13,043 nt of DNA, taken from contig CAITEL010000176.1 in NCBI GenBank assembly GCA_903891375.1, positions 1 to 13,043 on the forward strand, in the 5' to 3' direction. Made by a program: the position numbers and the translations under genes. Below the pieces are notes generated by a model, which worked only from the letters and a program-made list of their open reading frames with translations, made no database searches and was not told the DNA's origin. The stretch's first letter is position 1; every line of letters starts with the position of its first letter. This document shows positions 1 to 8,100 of this stretch, one piece after another. The stretch comes from an uncultured Neisseriaceae bacterium. Its GTDB lineage: Bacteria; Pseudomonadota; Gammaproteobacteria; Burkholderiales; UBA11063.

Positions 1-69
1 GCGTGTTTATTATAATAAACAACACTCACAAAATTATTTGGTGATTGGTTAATGCTATAGATAATTGAT

Positions 70-285
70 TTGATTCGTGGGTCATTGGTGCTTATTGGAT
101 TATCCAATAAGACATCAAATTTATATGTTACTGATTTTGTGTATTCTAAACGCTTTGGGGGACTCACAATTGGTTTTGATGTTTTTGGTTTAGTTGTTGA
201 ACATGCAATTAGACAAAATAAGAAAAATATAGAAATTAATTTACGCATACACTTTAGACCCTATACTAATTATTTAAAATTTTAA
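70..285 (+). pseudogene. Doubtful short reading frame, possible gene remnant
   Basis: The frame is open from just after the TAG at 58-60 to the TAA at 283-285 and could encode about 71 residues from a TTG at 70. The product is rich in beta-prone hydrophobic stretches (SKRFGGLTIGFDVFGLVV around residues 26-43) and ends in a basic/aromatic tail. I do not recognise the family. There is no ATG start and no Shine-Dalgarno sequence ahead of the TTG. A second open stretch from the window edge to the TAA at 50-52 lies in another frame, so this could be the decayed 3' end of a longer gene. The large inverted repeat beginning 11 bases after the stop would suit the end of a transcript. It may equally be a chance frame; coding status is very uncertain. 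Confidence 0.2.
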
Positions 286-295
286 GGGTATAATT

Positions 296-361
296 ATAAA
301 TTATATTTGAATGTCTATATTTGCGATAATTCGCAAATATAGACATTCAAATATAATTTAT
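296..361. repeat. Perfect 31-bp inverted repeat, 4-base loop
   Basis: Bases 296-326 are the exact reverse complement of 331-361, separated by the loop TAAT (327-330). The arms are AT-rich with one small GC patch next to the loop (TTGCGA/TCGCAA). The right arm includes the last five codons and the stop of greB (stop 347-349 on the minus strand). It could form a bidirectional terminator between two convergent transcripts, but neither side has a proper U-tract after the stem. A cruciform or the footprint of a small palindromic element is also possible. Confidence 0.85.
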
Positions 362-823
362 TTCTAGTATTTCTAACTCATCCACACCAGATGGCGATGT
401 AAAATTAAACGTATCGCCTACATTTTTATGTAATAAAACCCGTGCCAATGGTGATGTCCAACTAATATGATTAAATTTAGGATCAATTTCATCCTGTCCT
501 ACTATTTTAACTGTTATTTCGAGAGTGTTATTTTTTAAAATCATAACAGTAGCCCCAAAAAACACCCTCTCGTTCCCTTGATTTAAAACATGATTAACCA
601 CCTCTGCTGTCTCAATTTTTTTGGTTAAGAAATGAATTCGTTTGTCAATCTCACGTAACCGACGTTTACCATAGATGTAATCTGCATTTTCAGATCTATC
701 ACCATTACTTGCTGCCCAATTAATCGTTTGTACCAATTTTGGTCGCTCATTGGAGACTAAACCATGCAGTTCATCTTGAAGTATTTTGTAGCCAGTTACA
801 GTTATGTAGTTTTTTTTATCCAT
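347..823 (-). CDS. greB: Transcription elongation factor GreB
   Basis: This 158-residue protein has the usual length and layout of GreA/GreB factors, which enter the RNA polymerase secondary channel and stimulate cleavage of backtracked transcripts. Residues 1-75 form the N-terminal coiled-coil hairpin. Its tip carries the stretch ASNGDRSENADYIYGKRRLR (residues 38-57), including the acidic pair D42 and E45 that coordinates catalytic magnesium in the family. The YIYGKRRLREID wording is typical of GreB rather than GreA. Residues 80-158 form the C-terminal FKBP-like domain that docks on the polymerase. The ATG at 823 gives a full-length N-terminus, although I see no clear Shine-Dalgarno sequence. 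It is divergent from radA, and its last codons lie inside the 296-361 inverted repeat. Confidence 0.93.
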   Translation of the reverse strand: MDKKNYITVTGYKILQDELHGLVSNERPKLVQTINWAASNGDRSENADYIYGKRRLREIDKRIHFLTKKIETAEVVNHVLNQGNERVFFGATVMILKNNTLEITVKIVGQDEIDPKFNHISWTSPLARVLLHKNVGDTFNFTSPSGVDELEILEINYI

Positions 824-884
824 AATTAATTTTTACAAAACATGAAATTATTTTATTTTTGAATATGTATGTGGACTTATCGGA

Positions 885-890
885 TATAAT
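885..890 (+). promoter_or_regulatory. Candidate -10 box for radA
   Basis: A perfect TATAAT lies 37 bases before the radA ATG, in the 104-bp divergent region between greB and radA. The best -35-like match is TTGAAT at 859-864, at a long spacing of 20 bases, so the assignment rests mainly on the -10 box. Confidence 0.4.
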
Positions 891-914
891 CATGGCATTA
901 TTATTACATATTTT

Positions 915-920
915 AAAGAG
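915..920 (+). promoter_or_regulatory. Ribosome binding site fixing the radA start
   Basis: AAAGAG lies 7 bases before the ATG at 928. An in-frame ATG at 859 exists, but it lies upstream of the candidate -10 box and would add 23 residues not expected in RadA. The start at 928 (MAKNK, followed at once by the zinc-finger region) is therefore preferred. Confidence 0.7.
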
Positions 921-927
921 TTTTACA

Positions 928-2289
928 ATGGCAAAAAACAAAATAGTCTATGAATGTAGTGAATGCGGTGAGAAACACCCAAAATGGCAAGGCAAATGCG
1001 CTAGCTGTGGCTCATGGAATTGCCTGATTGAAACAATTTTTGAAGACTACCCTGCGAAAAACAATCGTTTTGATGGATTAACGCAAACATCTCAGGTTGT
1101 TAGCCTTTCTCACGTTGAAGCCCAAGATATATTGCGCAAAAATACTGGAATATCTGAACTTGATCGAGTGCTTGGCGGAGGAATCGCCATTGGCTCAGTA
1201 ATTTTAATTGGAGGTGACCCAGGTATTGGAAAGTCCACTCTATTATTACAGACTATGGATCAATTATCCAAAGCAAATAAAGTTCTCTATGTTACTGGTG
1301 AGGAGTCAATTCAGCAAGTAGCACTACGGGCCAACCGCCTTGGAGTGCATAGTAATGATAATTTACGTTTAATGGCCGAAATTGGCTTAAGCCAAATAAT
1401 AAAAGCCATCGACAAAGAATCACCCCAAATAGTTGTTATTGACTCGATCCAAACCACTTATACTGAACTATTGCAATCAGCCCCTGGGTCAGTTGCTCAG
1501 GTACGTGAATGTGCAAGTATTCTAACCCGTATCGCAAAACAAAAACACATCACTATTATTATGGTGGGGCATGTAACAAAAGATGGCAGTATCGCTGGCC
1601 CTAGGGTTTTAGAACACATAGTAGATGCTGTTTTATACTTTGAAGGTGAGCAACACTCTAACTTTAGAATGTTACGTGGAGTAAAAAACCGTTTTGGCGC
1701 AGTTAATGAGCTAGGCATATTTGCCATGACTGACAAAGGATTACGTGAAGTAAATAATCCATCAGCGTTATTTTTATCTTCTCATAGAAGTAAAACACCT
1801 GGTAGTTGTATTTTAATAACCCAAGAAGGAACCCGCCCATTATTAGTTGAAGTACAAGCACTTGTTGATCAATCACATATAATGCCACCAAAACGCCTAG
1901 CGGTTGGAATGGACGGCTACCGCCTATCAATGTTAATTGCAATAATGCAACGTCATATAGACTTAAAACTATTTGATCAAGATATATTTTTAAATGTAGT
2001 CGGTGGTGTTAGAGTAACAGAACCAGCCGTTGACCTTGCTGTGACACTTGCAATTATTTCATCATATAAAAACAAAGCTTTACCTGAAAAATTAGCCGTG
2101 TGCGGTGAAATTGGTCTATCTGGTGAAATTAGAACCATACAAAAAGGGCAAGATCGCATAAAAGAAGCCGTGAAACTAGGTTTTGAACGAATTATTGTCC
2201 CTAAAGCAAATTTACCCAAAGATAAAATCCCAGATGTAGAAATAATAGCGGTGCAAAATCTGTCAGAAGTGATTAATTATTGTTTTTAA
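928..2289 (+). CDS. radA: DNA repair protein RadA (Sms)
   Basis: RadA is a RecA-like ATPase and branch-migration helicase that acts with RecA in homologous recombination and processing of branched intermediates. From the 928 start it has 453 residues, normal for the family. A four-cysteine zinc finger (C10, C13, C24, C27) is followed by the ATPase core with Walker A GGDPGIGKST (95-104), a Walker B-like run IVVIDS (168-173) and the RadA-specific KNRFG motif (253-257). The C-terminal third is the Lon-protease-like domain, recognisable from GVRVTEPAVDLAVTLAI and CGEIGLSGEIR. It stands alone: divergent from greB, with a repeat insertion behind it. All key motifs are present, so it should be functional. 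Confidence 0.96.
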   Translation: MAKNKIVYECSECGEKHPKWQGKCASCGSWNCLIETIFEDYPAKNNRFDGLTQTSQVVSLSHVEAQDILRKNTGISELDRVLGGGIAIGSVILIGGDPGIGKSTLLLQTMDQLSKANKVLYVTGEESIQQVALRANRLGVHSNDNLRLMAEIGLSQIIKAIDKESPQIVVIDSIQTTYTELLQSAPGSVAQVRECASILTRIAKQKHITIIMVGHVTKDGSIAGPRVLEHIVDAVLYFEGEQHSNFRMLRGVKNRFGAVNELGIFAMTDKGLREVNNPSALFLSSHRSKTPGSCILITQEGTRPLLVEVQALVDQSHIMPPKRLAVGMDGYRLSMLIAIMQRHIDLKLFDQDIFLNVVGGVRVTEPAVDLAVTLAIISSYKNKALPEKLAVCGEIGLSGEIRTIQKGQDRIKEAVKLGFERIIVPKANLPKDKIPDVEIIAVQNLSEVINYCF

Positions 2290-2314
2290 AATATTCAGGC
2301 ATACCACTTAACAC

Positions 2315-2463
2315 GGGTGGAATTAAAACTCGTGTGGAATTGGTGGTGTTGTCATACCTGCGAAAACATGTATCAATTTTTAAATTTTTAGCTGGATCCC
2401 AGCCTACGCTGGGATGACAATAACCCTCAATAAATATACATTCCACGAGTTTTAATTACACCC
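2315..2463. mobile_element. 149-bp MITE-like insertion with target duplication
   Basis: The left end (2315-2340, beginning GGGTGGAATTAAAACTCG) and the right end (2440-2463) are imperfect inverted repeats of 26 and 24 bases, differing by one substitution and one 2-base gap. The element is flanked by a direct repeat ACTTAACAC (2306-2314 and 2464-2472), which extends to 11 bases if the preceding CC is counted. This is what a transposition event leaves. No transposase fits in 149 bp, so it is non-autonomous. Inside lie two diverged, oppositely oriented copies of the GTCAT...GGGATGAC palindrome family (about 2351-2376 and 2391-2418). Confidence 0.75.
2391..2418. repeat. Palindromic repeat unit, copy 1
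   Basis: The 28-base unit GCTGGATCCCAGC...GCTGGGATGAC contains the stem ATCCCAGC/GCTGGGAT around the loop CTAC. It sits inside the MITE-like element and is identical to the copy at 9526-9553. Units of this type are common in intergenic DNA of many proteobacteria. Confidence 0.85.
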
Positions 2464-2510
2464 ACTTAACACTGGCATGTGTAGTTATTTGTGCAATACA
2501 ACAACAAGTG

Positions 2511-2519
2511 TGGTATAAT
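2511..2519 (+). promoter_or_regulatory. Extended -10 promoter for the coiled-coil gene
   Basis: TGGTATAAT combines a perfect -10 hexamer (2514-2519) with the TGn extension. No convincing -35 is seen, which is usual for extended -10 promoters. It lies 42 bases before the ATG at 2562, and its position argues against the in-frame ATG at 2508 as the start. A near copy (TGTGGTAAAAT) precedes typA. Confidence 0.5.
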
Positions 2520-2561
2520 TATTGCATTAAGTTATTTAAACTCTTTTATAAAAATATTAAT

Positions 2562-2900
2562 ATGAATTTTCCACATATAGATCAAAATAAATTACAAGAA
2601 AAATTAATTGATGTATTGTTACATGCTGCCACACGTGAAGACCTAAAATATGAAATCAATAAATTAGACAATAATCTTGCTGAATTAACTACCGAAGTTA
2701 AAAATGTAGAATCAAAACTTGAAACCCAAATTAAAAGTCTCGAATTAAAACTTGAAACAAAAATCAAAGAGCTGGATACAAAACTTGGCGATCGCATTCA
2801 TGCAGTTGAATTGAAACTCGAAAGCATGTATAAACTCGGATGGGTTATATTGGGAACATCTATCTTAATTCCTTTAATTACTAAATATTTATTGCATTAA
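2562..2900 (+). CDS. Coiled-coil protein with C-terminal membrane anchor, unknown function
   Basis: From the ATG at 2562 this encodes 112 residues. Residues 1-25 form a short amphipathic head. Residues about 26-90 are a strongly charged heptad-repeat coiled coil in which similar blocks recur (VESKLETQIKSLELKLETK, then ELDTKLGDRIHAVELKLES). Residues 92-111 (LGWVILGTSILIPLITKYLL) form one hydrophobic segment at the very C-terminus, so the protein is probably tail-anchored in the inner membrane with the coil in the cytoplasm. The layout resembles small DUF1640-like coiled-coil/TM proteins, but I cannot assign a family or function. An upstream in-frame ATG at 2508 overlaps the promoter and is rejected. 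No clear Shine-Dalgarno precedes 2562. It is monocistronic between radA and typA. Confidence 0.7.
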   Translation: MNFPHIDQNKLQEKLIDVLLHAATREDLKYEINKLDNNLAELTTEVKNVESKLETQIKSLELKLETKIKELDTKLGDRIHAVELKLESMYKLGWVILGTSILIPLITKYLLH

Positions 2901-2987
2901 ACTTAACTCACTATACAACTATTATATTCTGTATTACCACCGCTTATGCGCACAAAATTCATAATTACGATAAATAATTGAAATATG

Positions 2988-2996
2988 TGGTAAAAT
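2988..2996 (+). promoter_or_regulatory. Extended -10 promoter for typA
   Basis: TGGTAAAAT (extended -10, hexamer TAAAAT at 2991-2996) lies 42 bases before the typA ATG, the same spacing as the promoter of the preceding gene. Both share the core TGTGGTAWAAT. No clear -35 is visible. Confidence 0.45.
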
Positions 2997-3038
2997 ACTG
3001 TACTTTACAATTATCAAAAAAATGAAAGAATAAAACTC

Positions 3039-4850
3039 ATGAGAAATTTACGTAATATTGCTATCATCGCCCACGTGGATCACGGAAAAACCACACTTGT
3101 GGACAAATTGCTCCAACAAGCAGGCACGTTTTCAGCACATCAACAAGTAATTGAGAGAGTTATGGATAGTAACGACCTTGAAAAAGAACGCGGAATTACT
3201 ATTTTAGCCAAAAACGTATCCTTAGAATACAAAGGTACTCGAATTAATATCGTTGATACACCTGGACATGCTGATTTTGGTGGCGAAGTAGAACGTGTAC
3301 TTGGAATGGTTGATGGCGTATTACTATTAGTTGATGCAGTTGATGGCCCAATGCCACAAACTCGTTTTGTAACACGTAAAGCATTATCATTAGGGTTAAA
3401 ACCAATTGTAGTTATTAACAAAATTGACCGCAATGGCGCTAGAGCCGATTGGGTGGTTGACCAAACTTTTGACTTATTCGATAAATTAGACGCAACAGAA
3501 GAACAACTGGACTTCCCTGTTGTATATGCCTCTGCACTAAATGGTTACGCCACTCTTGATGCGGATAACTTAACTAGCACTACTATGGAACCGCTGTTTG
3601 ATACAATATTGAGACATGTACCTGCACCTGAAGATACTACTGATGGAACGTTGCAACTACAAATATCTGCGCTTGATTATTCCAACTTTGTAGGTAGAAT
3701 TGGTATTGGTCGTATTCGCCGTGGAATAATTAAACCTGGTCAACAAGTAATTGTTGCAACTGGACTCGATGGGGAAAGAAAAATTGCAAAAGTCAATCAA
3801 GTACAAGTATTTCATGGCCTCGAGAAAGTTAATGTAACTGAAGCACAGGCTGGTGATATTGTATTAGTTAACGGGATTGAAGAACTCAATATTGGTCAAA
3901 CATTATGTGATGCAACCAATCCTGAACCATTACCAATGTTAAAAATTGATGAACCAACACTGAGTATGAATTTTCAAGTAAACACTTCACCTCTTGCTGG
4001 AACAGAAGGTAAATTCATTACTAGCCGCCAAATACGTGATCGCTTAAATAAAGAATTACTAATCAACGTTGCCTTAAAAGTTGAAGATACTGAAAACGCT
4101 GATGTATTTTTAGTATCTGGACGTGGTGAATTACATTTAACTATATTAATCGAAAATATGCGTCGTGAGGGATTTGAGTTAGCTGTAGCCAAACCACACG
4201 TGGTTATGCGTACCATTAATGGTGAAAAACATGAACCATATGAATTATTGACAATCGACCTTGAAGATGAACATCAAGGTGCAGTTATGGAAGAAATTGG
4301 ACGTAGGCGCGGAGAACTTCTCGATATGTCATCGGATAGTAAAGGCCGAAGTCGTCTTGAATATAGAATCCCTGCACGTGGGTTAATTGGTTTTCAAGGT
4401 GAATTTTTGACTTTAACTCGTGGTAGTGGATTAATGGCACATTTATTTGATGATTATGGCCCAGTTAAAGCTGATATCCCAGGTAGACGTAATGGCGTGT
4501 TAGTTTCTCAAGAAAACGGAGCTGCTGTTGCCTATGCATTATGGTTCTTAGAAGATCGTGGACGTATGTTTGTGTCACCCGGTGAGAAATTATATGAAGG
4601 AATGGTTATCGGTATCCATAGCCGTGAAAATGACTTAGTTGTAAATCCTATCCGTGGAAAAAAACTTACCAACGTGAGGGCCTCAGGTAAAGATGATGCC
4701 ATTAGTTTAACTCCACCAATAAAATTAACGTTAGAACGTGCTATTGAATTTATTGATGATGATGAATTAGTTGAAATCACACCAAAATCCTTAAGAGTAC
4801 GCAAACGCTATCTAACTGAACAAGATAGGAAACGTGCGTTAAGAGGTTAA
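3039..4850 (+). CDS. typA: Ribosome-associated translational GTPase TypA/BipA
   Basis: TypA/BipA is an EF-G-like GTPase that binds the 70S ribosome or assembling 50S subunits and is needed under cold and other stress. The 603-residue length is typical. The G domain has all motifs: G1 AHVDHGKTT (11-19), G2 RGITI (51-55), G3 DTPGH (73-77), G4 NKID (127-130) and G5 SAL (165-167). The beta-barrel domain follows (about 200-290), then two EF-G-like alpha/beta domains, then the BipA-specific C-terminal domain containing [13 protein letters not shown] and the conserved end [20 protein letters not shown]...RKRYL. A weak GAAAGAA ribosome binding site lies about 9 bases before the ATG. It is probably monocistronic, with a hairpin just downstream at 4863-4921. 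Confidence 0.97.
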   Translation: MRNLRNIAIIAHVDHGKTTLVDKLLQQAGTFSAHQQVIERVMDSNDLEKERGITILAKNVSLEYKGTRINIVDTPGHADFGGEVERVLGMVDGVLLLVDAVDGPMPQTRFVTRKALSLGLKPIVVINKIDRNGARADWVVDQTFDLFDKLDATEEQLDFPVVYASALNGYATLDADNLTSTTMEPLFDTILRHVPAPEDTTDGTLQLQISALDYSNFVGRIGIGRIRRGIIKPGQQVIVATGLDGERKIAKVNQVQVFHGLEKVNVTEAQAGDIVLVNGIEELNIGQTLCDATNPEPLPMLKIDEPTLSMNFQVNTSPLAGTEGKFITSRQIRDRLNKELLINVALKVEDTENADVFLVSGRGELHLTILIENMRREGFELAVAKPHVVMRTINGEKHEPYELLTIDLEDEHQGAVMEEIGRRRGELLDMSSDSKGRSRLEYRIPARGLIGFQGEFLTLTRGSGLMAHLFDDYGPVKADIPGRRNGVLVSQENGAAVAYALWFLEDRGRMFVSPGEKLYEGMVIGIHSRENDLVVNPIRGKKLTNVRASGKDDAISLTPPIKLTLERAIEFIDDDELVEITPKSLRVRKRYLTEQDRKRALRG

Positions 4851-4862
4851 CTATTAATTACG

Positions 4863-4921
4863 CTCACGTGCATCAATTATACTTTGACTTTATATTTTTA
4901 GATATCAATTGTGCATGTGAG
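4863..4921 (+). terminator. Probable typA terminator hairpin
   Basis: CTCACGTGCA (4863-4872) pairs with TGCATGTGAG (4912-4921) in a 10-bp stem with one G-U pair, and pairing can continue inward past a bulge. A loose T-rich stretch (ATTTTATTTTTG, from 4931) follows about 10 bases later. It starts 12 bases after the typA stop. The long loop and offset T-tract make it a weak terminator candidate, or a structured leader for the next transcript. Confidence 0.4.
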
Positions 4922-4960
4922 TAGCTATACATTTTATTTTTGTAATTTTAGGGAAACTTA

Positions 4961-5059
4961 ATGTTCAAAAAATTCATGATTACTTTAAGCTTTAGTCTAG
5001 GAGCTTATAACGTATTAATTATTTGCTCTTTATCTCTACATCCAACCAAATCACAATAA
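4961..5059 (+). CDS. Putative 32-residue hydrophobic peptide or leader peptide
   Basis: ATG at 4961 opens 32 codons ending at TAA 5057-5059. An AGGGA Shine-Dalgarno (4950-4954) stands 6 bases before the ATG, better than that of most genes here. The peptide starts MFKKFMITLSFSLGAYNVLI and ends ICSLSLHPTKSQ, that is a basic N-terminus, a hydrophobic middle and a polar tail. It could be a one-span membrane microprotein or a poor lipoprotein signal (C22, but with Ile at -1). It could also be a translated leader: 9 of 32 residues are Leu, Ile or Val, clustered at 18-26, and the next gene is a branched-chain-type 2-oxoacid dehydrogenase fusion. The stop lies 67 bases before that gene. Hydrophobic peptides are rich in these residues anyway, so a regulatory role is only a hypothesis. 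Confidence 0.4.
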   Translation: MFKKFMITLSFSLGAYNVLIICSLSLHPTKSQ

Positions 5060-5064
5060 ACCAC

Positions 5065-5097
5065 TTTTAGTTAAGTATATTTTTTAATGAACTAAAA
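5065..5097 (+). other. AT-rich hairpin in the leader of the E1-KAS III fusion gene
   Basis: TTTTAGTT (5065-5072) pairs with AACTAAAA (5090-5097) around a 17-base loop that contains a T-run. It lies between the stop of the small peptide and the AGGAG of the fusion gene. The stem is weak and could arise by chance in AT-rich DNA; an attenuation role is speculative. Confidence 0.25.
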
Positions 5098-5111
5098 ATC
5101 TAACACATAGC

Positions 5112-5116
5112 AGGAG
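5112..5116 (+). promoter_or_regulatory. Ribosome binding site of the fusion gene
   Basis: AGGAG lies 10 bases before the ATG at 5127 and is the strongest Shine-Dalgarno sequence in the window, supporting this start. Confidence 0.7.
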
Positions 5117-5126
5117 TAAACACTAC

Positions 5127-8100
5127 ATGCATACTGTACCTCATTTAACTACAAAACAAAACACCTTAATCGAATTATATAAGTTCATGATCTCAAGCCG
5201 TGAATCTGATATCGTAGAATCGGAATTAGTAAATAGTGGCGAGGCTAATTTTCTGGCCTCTAGTAAAGGGCATGAAGGAAGTGTGATTTTAGCCCCATTT
5301 TTACAGAAATCTGATTGGTTACATTGTCATTATCGGGATAAAGCATTAATGCTCGCTCGTGGCATTAGCTCAGAAATGTTCTTCTACAGTGCATTAGCTA
5401 AAGCTGAATCTCATTCTCATGGCAGACAAATGGTATCACACATGAGTGCTCCAGAATTAAACATAATGGGTATTGTTGGTCCAGTTGGCAACAGTGCTCT
5501 TCAAGCCGCAGGGGTTGCTCACGTTATAAAAAATGATCACGATAACCCTATCGTACTTTGTGCAATTGGTGATGGAACCTCACAACAAGGTGAGGTTTTT
5601 GAAGCCATAGCTGAAACTAAACGATCTAATTTACCAGTATTATTTGTAATCCATAACAATAACCTTGCAATCTCGACTCGTACACAAGGCAAGACATTTT
5701 TTTCATTACCAAACGGTGCAAATCCAACTTCTTTCTACGACATACCAATATCCCATATTGATGGCATGAATGCATTGGCTAACTATGATACATTTGAAAA
5801 CATCATTCAAAATATGCGCAAAACACGTGAACCACATATTGTTATTTTTAACGTAGATCGACTCGATAACCACTCTAATGCTGATGACCAAAAACTATAT
5901 CGTAGCGAACATGAAATAAATTTAAGTAAAACTAATGACCCATTACTTCTTGGATATGAATACCTAAAACAATCTGGAATTGATGTCGAGATTTTAGAAA
6001 AAGCTAAATGTGATGCGATTAAAACCGTACGTGATGCAATTGAAATCGCACGCCATGGCAGTAATCCTAACGCCACCTTTAGTGCTGAGATTGAACTTCC
6101 AGAAGAATTAAAAGCCTCAGCACCAGAGTATCGTGGTAACTTCAATGCCGAAAAACGCTATACCATGCTAGAAGCCATGCGTGAAACATTTAACCACAAT
6201 CTTGCAACAGATGACCGTGTATGTTTACTCGGTGAAGATATTGAAGACAATAAAGGTGATGTCTTCGGTATAACTAAAGGGTTATCAACTAAATACCCTG
6301 GACGAGTTGTTAATAGCCCACTTAGTGAATCAACTATAGTTGGCCTAGCTAGTGGAATGGCTTTAACTGGAAAACGTCCCGTAGCGTTTATTCAATTTGC
6401 TGACTTTATGCCACTTGCATATAATCAAATTTTTACCGAACTTGCAACAATGCACTGGCGTACAAATGGTGGGTGGCAATGCCCAGTTATTGTGTTTGCA
6501 GCGTGTGGTGGTTATCGCCCTGGCTTAGGACCATTTCACTCACAAACAAATGAAGCAACTTATGCGCATATTCCTGGACTTGATGTTTATATGCCATCTA
6601 ATGCCGCCGATGCAACTGGCATGCTTAATGCAGCATTTAAATCTAATCGCCCAAGTGTATTTTTATACCCAAAGAAATTATTAAACAATGGTAGTGTTAG
6701 AGACACCACATCATGTGATATAGAAAAACAATTGATACCTGTTGGGAAAGCTAGAATAGAGCGCCCTGGTACAGATATTACTCTTGTATCGTGGGGGAAT
6801 ACTATATCACTTTGTATCACTGTTGCTGACACCCTTGAAACAATTGGCATTGCGACAGAAATTATTGATATTCGCACAATTAAACCATATGATAAAAACA
6901 CCATAATCGCCTCAGTGGAAAAAACAAAACGCTTAATTGTAGTTCACGAAGATAACTTAACCTGTGGACTTGGTGGTGACATTATTGCCACAGTAATTGA
7001 GAATTGTAAATCAGCAATCAAAGCCCGTAGAATTACTAGAAGTGATACTTACACCCCATGTAATTTTATCAATCAATTAGAAGTACTTCCATCTTATGAA
7101 AAAATACTAGAAGCCGCAACAGAAATTCTAGACTTAGATTTAAGCTGGGAGGCAGAAAATATACATGATGCCTCTTTGTTTAATGTAGAAGTAATTGGTG
7201 CTAGTCCATCCGATGAAAGTGTATTAATTAATACACTTTTTATAAAAATAGGTGATAGCGTTTGTGCTGGCGATAAATTAGTGGATATTGAGGCAAGTAA
7301 GGCAGCTGGGGAAATTCTATCTCCATGTAATGGTATTGTAGAAGAGGTTTTGGTAGCTGAATCCAAACGGGCCATTGTTGGGAACATATTACTTAAATTG
7401 CGACTACCAGAAGGAACAACAAAAAACGCACAGGTAAAACCGAAGAAAGCGATTATTAGCCGTAAAAAATCTTCTCCTGACATAGTAATCAATACAGTAT
7501 CTGGTGGTATATATCCAGTTGGCATAAATACACCGAGTTTTAAAACTGGTTCACGCAAAGTTAAAAATGACGAATTGTTAACTAATTTCTCAGAATATAC
7601 TGAAGAAGATATTGTAAAACGCACAGGGATTCGACAACGTTTTTGGTTGGATCATGGAGAATCATTAGTCGACATAGCCACCACCGCTGTAATTGATGCA
7701 TTAAACAAAAACAATTTAAAATTAAGCGACATCAACACGGTTATATGTGCAACATGTACTCCAGAACAATATATGACGCCATCTGTATCTTGTTTAGTTT
7801 TAGAAAAATTATACAAAACTTTTGGTGAACACGCCATTACTGCTTACGATATTAATGCTGCTTGTAGTGGATTTATTTTTGGCTTGCAAAATGCTAAAGA
7901 TTATCTACAAACTAGGCCAAATGAGCGAATACTCCTAATTACCGCAGAAGCACTATCTAAACGTACCGACATAAAAGATTTTGATACCGCATTTTTATTT
8001 GGCGATGCAGCTACCGCAACAATTATATCTGGAAATAATTATATTGAGTCTTGCGATGCTATTATTAACCAGATATATTTAACTTCTGTTGCGGAAAATG

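Noticed and set aside
859..927. N-terminal extension of radA from an ATG at 859
   Set aside because: It contains the candidate promoter -10, lacks a Shine-Dalgarno sequence and is not expected in RadA. The ATG at 928 has AAAGAG at the right distance.
7094..7624. 176-codon open frame on the minus strand opposite the fusion gene
   Set aside because: It lies entirely over the lipoyl and linker coding sequence, has no recognisable motif or ribosome binding site, and is a shadow of the forward gene.
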